Source: Flavihumibacter fluminis (lineage in GTDB: Bacteria > Bacteroidota > Bacteroidia > Chitinophagales > Chitinophagaceae). From it: 64,000 bases of DNA. The stretch is taken from positions 1 through 64,000 of the forward strand of contig NZ_JAKEVY010000007.1 in the NCBI RefSeq assembly GCF_021491375.1. The letters are read 5' to 3'. Positions within the stretch are counted from its first letter, which is position 1; the number at the start of each line of letters is the position of its first letter. The position numbers and the translations under genes are program-made. A model generated the notes under the pieces. That model did not search any database. It saw nothing but the letters and a program-made list of their open reading frames with translations, and was not told the DNA's origin. Shown here piece after piece: positions 59,554 through 64,000 of the stretch.

Positions 59554-60348
59554 ATGAACCGTTACAGGCTTTTTTCAGTAGCACCCATTGCGTTGCTGGT
59601 CTTCGTCTGCTCCTTTTCACAGCATGGCTCTGATGAAAAGAAGTGGATAGAACTTTTCAATGGCAAGCATATCCGCAACTGGATTGTAAAGGTGAATCAT
59701 CACGATGTGGGAGTGAATTTTGGAAATACTTTCCGGGTGGAGGATGGTCTTATTAAGGTTCGGTATGATCAGTATGGTGCTTATAATGACCAGTTTGCGC
59801 ATTTGTATTTCAAACGTCCCTTTTCGCATTATCACTTGCTGGTTGAGTATAGATTTACTGGAAAATTCAAGGAAGATGCACCGGGTTATACCTATCGTAA
59901 CAGTGGGGTAATGCTGCATTCCCAGGACCCCCGCACTATGTTGAAAGACCAGGATTGGCCCATTTCCATCGAAATGCAATTCCTGGGCGGGTTGGGTGAT
60001 GGTAAGCCCCGTACTACCGGCAACCTCTGTACGCCCGGCACCAATGTGGTATACGAAGGCAAGCTGGATACCCGGCATTGTATTGACTCCAGGTCGAAAA
60101 CCTATGATGGAGATCAATGGGTAACTGCGGAAGCTATTGTTTTGGGAGATAGCCTTATTAAACACATCATAAATGGTGATACGGTTCTGCAGTATTCTAA
60201 ACCGCAAATCGGTGGGGGTGTGGTAAACAATTTTAACCCTGCCATCAAAATTGATGGAACTCCCCTGAAAAAAGGATTTATCGCTCTTCAGTCGGAAGGC
60301 CAGGAGATTGATTTTCGTCGCGTTGCGATCCGTATCCTGCGGCGTTGA
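59554..60348 (+). CDS. DUF1080 family (3-keto-disaccharide hydrolase-type) protein
   Basis: A 264-residue protein with a short signal peptide (ALLVFVCSFSQ). The jelly-roll motif KKWIELFNGKHIRNWIVKVN opens the DUF1080 domain; SGVMLHSQDP and PISIEMQFLGG are its usual active-site-facing strands. Characterised members act on 3-keto-glycosides made by a dedicated dehydrogenase. The presence of Gfo/Idh/MocA and GMC oxidoreductases upstream supports that role. It is probably periplasmic. Confidence 0.85.
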   Translation: MNRYRLFSVAPIALLVFVCSFSQHGSDEKKWIELFNGKHIRNWIVKVNHHDVGVNFGNTFRVEDGLIKVRYDQYGAYNDQFAHLYFKRPFSHYHLLVEYRFTGKFKEDAPGYTYRNSGVMLHSQDPRTMLKDQDWPISIEMQFLGGLGDGKPRTTGNLCTPGTNVVYEGKLDTRHCIDSRSKTYDGDQWVTAEAIVLGDSLIKHIINGDTVLQYSKPQIGGGVVNNFNPAIKIDGTPLKKGFIALQSEGQEIDFRRVAIRILRR

Positions 60349-60382
60349 CAGTATCTAAAATCATATGTTGTACCTTTAGGCT

Positions 60383-60997
60383 ATGGAAAAGATAGAAACC
60401 ATTATCCTGGATTTGGGTGGCGTGTTGTTGAATATCAGCTTTGAAGCCACGGAAAAAGCATTCGAATCCATCGGGCTAACTAATTTTCATCAATATTTTT
60501 CACAGTATAAAGCCTCTCCTCTGTTTGAGCAGCTGGAAACAGGGGTAGTGTCGGAGCAGGAATTTTTCACGTATTTCCGGAAAGAAACCGGTCTTGATGT
60601 GGATGATGAAATGATTACCACTGCCTGGAATGCCATGTTGCTGGATTTTCCTCCTGAAAGAATTGAATGGCTTCGCAGCCTGGAAAACCGGTACCGGGTA
60701 TTTTTGTTCAGCAATACGAACAGCATTCACCACGAAGCGTTTCAGTTAAAATTCAGTGCCGAATTTCCAGGCAAACCCTTTGATCTTCATTTCGAAAAAG
60801 CCTATTATTCTCATCTCCTTGGGAAACGCAAACCTTATGTGGAAGCCTTTGAGGCACTGATCAGAGATGCGAATATCAATCCGGCAACCGCTATCTTTAT
60901 CGACGATACCAAAACCAATATCGAGGGCGCTCAAAAGGTAGGTATGAAAGGGATTTTCCTGACAAACGGGGAAACGGTGCTGGATCTGGGGATGTGA
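60383..60997 (+). CDS. HAD-superfamily hydrolase
   Basis: A 204-residue protein with the HAD motif I IILDLGGVLLNIS (Asp10), motif II LFSNTNSIHH and motif IV FIDDTKTNIEGA. It is of the HAD-IA subfamily (YihX/GS-phosphatase-like), with an alpha-helical cap at about 15-85. Substrate is unknown, probably a small phosphate ester. Its start is 34 bp after the preceding gene, so it may be transcribed with the locus or separately. Confidence 0.87.
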   Translation: MEKIETIILDLGGVLLNISFEATEKAFESIGLTNFHQYFSQYKASPLFEQLETGVVSEQEFFTYFRKETGLDVDDEMITTAWNAMLLDFPPERIEWLRSLENRYRVFLFSNTNSIHHEAFQLKFSAEFPGKPFDLHFEKAYYSHLLGKRKPYVEAFEALIRDANINPATAIFIDDTKTNIEGAQKVGMKGIFLTNGETVLDLGM

Positions 60998-61058
60998 AAA
61001 GTGAAACGTGAGAAGTGAGACGTCAGACGTGAGATGTCAGATTGGTTCATGAACCAAT
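60998..61058. repeat. GTGAGACGT-type purine-rich repeat and 18-bp palindrome
   Basis: The words GTGAAAAGTGAAACGTGAGA and GTGAGACGTCAGACGTGAGA repeat imperfectly from 60995 to 61040, followed by the perfect palindrome ATTGGTTCATGAACCAAT (61041-61058). No gene is present. Repeats of this type are common between genes in Bacteroidota. Confidence 0.6.
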
Positions 61059-61060
61059 CT

Positions 61061-61180
61061 TCCATTCTTCCCTCTTCCATTCCTCCCTCTTCCATTCTTC
61101 CCGTCTCCCTTGTCTCCCGTCTCCGGCCTTCTTTGTCCCTCTTCCGTTCCTCCCTCTTCCATTCCTCCTATTCCTTCACC
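61061..61180. repeat. Polypyrimidine tract with TTCCATTCTTCCCTC units
   Basis: A C/T-only run of about 115 bp with the unit CTTCCATTCTTCCCTC repeated. It lies directly after the stop of the DUF4834 gene on the minus strand and reaches a few bases into its 3' end. The composition matches the tracts at 15461 and 36287. Confidence 0.6.
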
Positions 61181-61437
61181 TCCTCAAACTCAATATAGTC
61201 TCCTTTGGAAGTGGGTTTTGCAGCATCAGTGCGGGTGTTGGCGGTTGTAGCACGCTGTTGGTTGGCGCCATAGGGTCCATATCCCTGCTGCTCCTGCATG
61301 CGGGCAGCCATTTCTTCCTGGGCAGCCTTGAACTGGCGACGCACATTACGGGTAGCCCGGGTAACAGGAATTACAAATCCGAAAATAAACTTATACGCGA
61401 TGTACGCCAATAACAGTAATAATACAGTTTTTAACAT
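61168..61437 (-). CDS. DUF4834-family small membrane protein
   Basis: An 89-residue protein. A hydrophobic N-terminus (VLLLLLAYIAYKFIFGFVI) is followed by a basic stretch (RATRNVRRQFKAAQEEM) and a low-complexity Gln/Gly-rich tail. It fits DUF4834, a small Bacteroidota family of unknown function that is commonly found next to rimP. Transcribed away from rimP. Confidence 0.8.
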   Translation of the reverse strand: MLKTVLLLLLAYIAYKFIFGFVIPVTRATRNVRRQFKAAQEEMAARMQEQQGYGPYGANQQRATTANTRTDAAKPTSKGDYIEFEEVKE

Positions 61438-61562
61438 AGCCTGTCAAAGGTACGATCTCAGGCCGTTTTTATTTGTTAATCTTCCCCGGTCAACAGCCTG
61501 AACCACACATTTGGATTGTATAGGCCTTTTACCGTACATTTGCATCGGAAAAAGAAACAAAG

Positions 61563-61586
61563 GAAGGGAACGGAAGCGTTCCCTTC
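61563..61586 (+). promoter_or_regulatory. Hairpin leader upstream of rimP
   Basis: GAAGGGAACG (61563-61572) and CGTTCCCTTC (61577-61586) form a perfect 10-bp stem with a GAAG loop, followed by TTCTATTTTCG. It sits 32 bp before the rimP start. Similar stem-loops precede rimP-nusA in many Bacteroidota, so a transcriptional or translational attenuator is likely. Confidence 0.6.
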
Positions 61587-61617
61587 TTCTATTTTCGAAA
61601 TTCACAAACCAGGCAGC

Positions 61618-62088
61618 GTGGCAAATGAAACATATATACAGGCGGTTGGGCAATTCATGAATGAATTGCTGGAAGGAGACTCCGACTGTTTTTTGGTGGA
61701 GGTTCGAATCAAGCCCACCAACAATTTCAAGGTTTTCCTGGATGCAGATTCAGGAATGTCCATCGCCCGCTGTGTGAATTTTAACCGCGCACTGTATAAG
61801 AAAATTGAAGAAGCAGGATGGTTTCCGGAAGGCGATTTCTCCCTGGAGGTTTCCTCCCCCGGATTGGATGAGCCGCTGAAACTCTGGCGCCAGTACAGGA
61901 AAAATATCGGCCGGATGGTAGATATTACTTTTCAGGATGGCAGCCAGTTGAATGGTAAACTGCTGGATGTAACCGAAGATGGTTGCGTGGTGGAAGAAAC
62001 AAAAGGGAAAAACAAAAAAAAGGAAGTGATCACTCACTCCCTCTTATTTGACAATATAAAACAAACCAAAATTCAGGTAGTATTCTAA
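61618..62088 (+). CDS. rimP: Ribosome maturation factor RimP
   Basis: About 156 residues from a GTG start (VANETYIQAVGQFMNEL); a longer frame upstream runs through the leader hairpin and is rejected. Family features are FLVEVRIKPTNNFKVFLDAD, the core FSLEVSSPGLDEPLK and a C-terminal SH3-like strand (KIQVVF). RimP assists 30S subunit maturation. It is the first gene of the rimP-nusA-infB operon, with nusA 11 bp downstream. Confidence 0.92.
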   Translation: MANETYIQAVGQFMNELLEGDSDCFLVEVRIKPTNNFKVFLDADSGMSIARCVNFNRALYKKIEEAGWFPEGDFSLEVSSPGLDEPLKLWRQYRKNIGRMVDITFQDGSQLNGKLLDVTEDGCVVEETKGKNKKKEVITHSLLFDNIKQTKIQVVF

Positions 62089-62099
62089 ATAACACTACT

Positions 62100-63347
62100 A
62101 TGGCAAGTATCAATTTGATTGAAGCATTCCAGGATTTTAAAGAGGCGGAGAATATCGATCGTCCTACGATGATGAAAGTGGTGGAAGATGTGTTTAAAAC
62201 CCTTTTGCGAAAAAAATACGGAAGTGATGACAACTTCGATGTAATCGTAAACGCAGAAAAGGGTGATCTTGAAATTTTTCGGAGAAGGACGATCGTAGAA
62301 GATGGCGCAGTGGAAGATCCACTGGCTGAAATCGCCTACAGCGATGCCGTAAAGATTGAACCAGATTATGAAGTTGGGGAAGAGCTGTATGAAACAGTCG
62401 AAATCCTGGACTTCGGCCGCCGGGCTATCCTGGCCGCCAAACAAACACTTGCCAGCCGGATCAGCGATCTCAAAAAGAACGTCCTGGTTAAAAAATACGG
62501 CGACCGTGTTGGAGAGATCATCAATGCGGAAGTTTACCAGGTTTGGAAAAAGGAAATCCTGCTCCTGGATGAGGAAGGAAACGAACTGATCCTGCCTAAA
62601 AGCGAGCAAATCCCTCAGGATTATTTCAAAAAAGGGGAGACTATCCGGGCCGTGGTTAAGAAGGTGGAATTAAAAAATAATTCACCCGTAATCATTTTAT
62701 CACGTACCAGTCCGTCTTTCTTAGCTAAATTGCTTGAAATTGAAGTGCCGGAGATCTTTGATGGTTTGATCGTTATTAAGAAAATCGTCCGTGAACCGGG
62801 CGAAAGAGCCAAAGTGGCGGTTGAGTCTTACGATGATCGCATTGACCCGGTGGGTGCCTGCGTAGGTATGAAGGGCAGCCGGATTCACGGAATCGTTCGC
62901 GAACTCAAGAATGAGAACATCGATGTGATCAACTACACTACCAACATGCAACTCCTGATCCAGCGGGCATTGACGCCGGCAAAGATCACCAGTATGGAGC
63001 TGGACAACGAAAAGCACCATGTGAATGTTTTCCTGAAACCCGACCAGGTATCCCTGGCTATCGGACGTAAGGGTGTTAATATTAAACTGGCTCAGGAACT
63101 GACCAGCCTAACCATCGATGTGTTCCGGGATAATGAAGGAGAACCTGAAGAATACGATATTGACCTGGATGAATTCAGCGATGAAATTGAAACTTGGGTT
63201 ATTGATGAATTAAAACGCATTGGCTGTGATACCGCACGCAGCGTTTTGGACCTGACTGTTGACGAATTAGAGAGAAGAACCGACCTTGAGCGTGAAACGA
63301 TCGAAGATGTGAAGAAAGTCCTCGAGGCTGAGTTCGAAAAAGAATAA
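62100..63347 (+). CDS. nusA: Transcription termination/antitermination factor NusA
   Basis: A 415-residue protein. The N-terminal domain (about 1-135) binds RNA polymerase. An S1-like domain (about 135-200) and two KH domains (about 205-350) follow, with GMKGSRIHGIVREL and VSLAIGRKGVNIKLAQEL. The short C-terminal tail is acidic (DIDLDEFSDEIETW) with helix-hairpin-helix-like DTARSVLDLTVDEL. NusA regulates pausing and termination. InfB begins about 50 bp downstream. Confidence 0.95.
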   Translation: MASINLIEAFQDFKEAENIDRPTMMKVVEDVFKTLLRKKYGSDDNFDVIVNAEKGDLEIFRRRTIVEDGAVEDPLAEIAYSDAVKIEPDYEVGEELYETVEILDFGRRAILAAKQTLASRISDLKKNVLVKKYGDRVGEIINAEVYQVWKKEILLLDEEGNELILPKSEQIPQDYFKKGETIRAVVKKVELKNNSPVIILSRTSPSFLAKLLEIEVPEIFDGLIVIKKIVREPGERAKVAVESYDDRIDPVGACVGMKGSRIHGIVRELKNENIDVINYTTNMQLLIQRALTPAKITSMELDNEKHHVNVFLKPDQVSLAIGRKGVNIKLAQELTSLTIDVFRDNEGEPEEYDIDLDEFSDEIETWVIDELKRIGCDTARSVLDLTVDELERRTDLERETIEDVKKVLEAEFEKE

Positions 63348-63397
63348 GTTTCGAACAAGAAAAATAAGGTCTGCAGGGGCAGACGCAAAAAGAACGA

Positions 63398-64000
63398 ATG
63401 GCAGAAACAACAACACCTAGATTGATGGCCGCCGCCAAGGAATTCAACATCGGCAAGGACACCCTTGTGGATTTCCTGGTGAGCAAAGGATTTGATCGTG
63501 ATGAACTGAAGCCCACTTCCAAACTCACGGAAGACATGTACAATGCCCTCCAGCGTGAGTTCCAGAGCGATAAAGTGGCAAAGATCAAAAGCGACCAGAT
63601 CGACCTGCCCAAAGGCAATGTGCAGGAAAAAAAGAAAAAAGAAGAGGAAGAACTCGTTTTTCGTAAGGATTCCAAGAAAACAGAACCTGCAGCAGAAAAG
63701 CCTGTTGTAGCTGAACCTGAGCCTGCACCTGAAGTGGCTGCTCCTGCGAAGGAAAAGGTAAAAGAAGAAACTGCTCCGGAACCAGTAGCTGCTCAACCTG
63801 AGCCGGTTAGTCCCAAAGAGGAACCTCAGCCTGAAAAGCCTGAGGTTGTGGAAGAAGAGCCTGCAAAGGCAAGCGGTCCGGCTATCGAAGGGCCAAAAAT
63901 TGTTGACAAGATTGATCTGTCTGCCATTGATTCTTCAACTCGCCCGAAAAAAACAATTAAAAAGCAGGTAGAGAAAGCCCCGGTAGCGGAAAAACCTGCT
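63398..64000 (+). CDS. infB: Translation initiation factor IF-2 (5' part only)
   Basis: The ATG at 63398 opens a frame that continues to the end of the window without a stop (201 codons). The N-terminal IF2 domain is visible (LMAAAKEFNIGKDTLVDFLV, LTEDMYNALQREF), followed by a long Ala/Pro/Glu/Lys-rich linker, as usual in IF-2 before the GTPase domain, which lies beyond the window. Order rimP-nusA-infB is the conserved bacterial operon. Confidence 0.93.
   Translation, partial: MAETTTPRLMAAAKEFNIGKDTLVDFLVSKGFDRDELKPTSKLTEDMYNALQREFQSDKVAKIKSDQIDLPKGNVQEKKKKEEEELVFRKDSKKTEPAAEKPVVAEPEPAPEVAAPAKEKVKEETAPEPVAAQPEPVSPKEEPQPEKPEVVEEEPAKASGPAIEGPKIVDKIDLSAIDSSTRPKKTIKKQVEKAPVAEKPA

Overview
The window comes from a Bacteroidota chromosome, most likely a member of the Chitinophagaceae. 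The evidence is paired SusC/SusD genes with an ECF sigma factor and FecR, a type IX secretion sorting domain, GLPGLI proteins, DUF4834 and rimP-nusA-infB. All function calls come from reading the sequence; no database search was run.

Region 1 (1-16807) is the unusual part: an integron-like gene-cassette array. Seventeen cassettes, nearly all with one gene or one gene pair on the minus strand, are separated by about 200-bp imperfect palindromes (attC-like sites). Each site has an outer box ending in AAC, an inner stem, a long core, the other stem arm and an outer box starting with GTT. The box at the 3' end of a cassette is the exact reverse complement of the box at the 5' end of the same cassette, and the boxes differ from cassette to cassette. 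This is the integron rule that the two arms of a site come from one excised circle. The array ends at 15306. About 220 bp beyond it lies a tyrosine recombinase (15527-16807) in the same orientation as the cassettes. It resembles Bacteroidota XerC/D-type integrases and lacks the insertion typical of IntI. Cargo includes an MntA/HepT toxin-antitoxin pair, a RES-domain protein, a PD-(D/E)XK nuclease-like protein, small membrane proteins, lipoproteins and unknowns. Two cassettes carry broken genes and one has no convincing gene. The array continues past the left edge.

Region 2 (16808-30821) is ordinary chromosome: tRNA-Asn, a zinc alcohol dehydrogenase, an ArnT-like glycosyltransferase with a PAP2 phosphatase, a Rieske protein, hflX, an outer-membrane barrel, a Gfo/Idh/MocA oxidoreductase divergent from a sulfatase, a GNAT, a methyltransferase, a DUF1275 protein and a secreted GHL10-type glycosidase with a T9SS tail.

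Region 3 (30829-35548) is a minus-strand operon (small secreted Cys-containing protein, two GLPGLI proteins, a TonB-receptor-like barrel), followed by tRNA-Met.

Region 4 (35704-60348) is a polysaccharide utilisation locus. Sigma, FecR and STN-containing SusC form a trans-envelope signalling set. SusD and a LamG lipoprotein follow, then a large FG-GAP protein, GH30, two tandem PF10091 (GH144-like) glucanases, a Tat-type Gfo/Idh/MocA oxidoreductase, a GMC oxidoreductase, a DoxX-GH43 fusion, an SGNH hydrolase, GH3 and DUF1080. The two GH144-like enzymes plus GH3 suggest beta-1,2-glucan or a related beta-glucan. The GMC, Gfo/Idh and DUF1080 members suggest an additional oxidative 3-keto-glycoside route.

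Region 5 (60383-64000) holds a HAD hydrolase, a repeat-rich spacer, DUF4834, rimP, nusA and the start of infB, which runs off the right edge.
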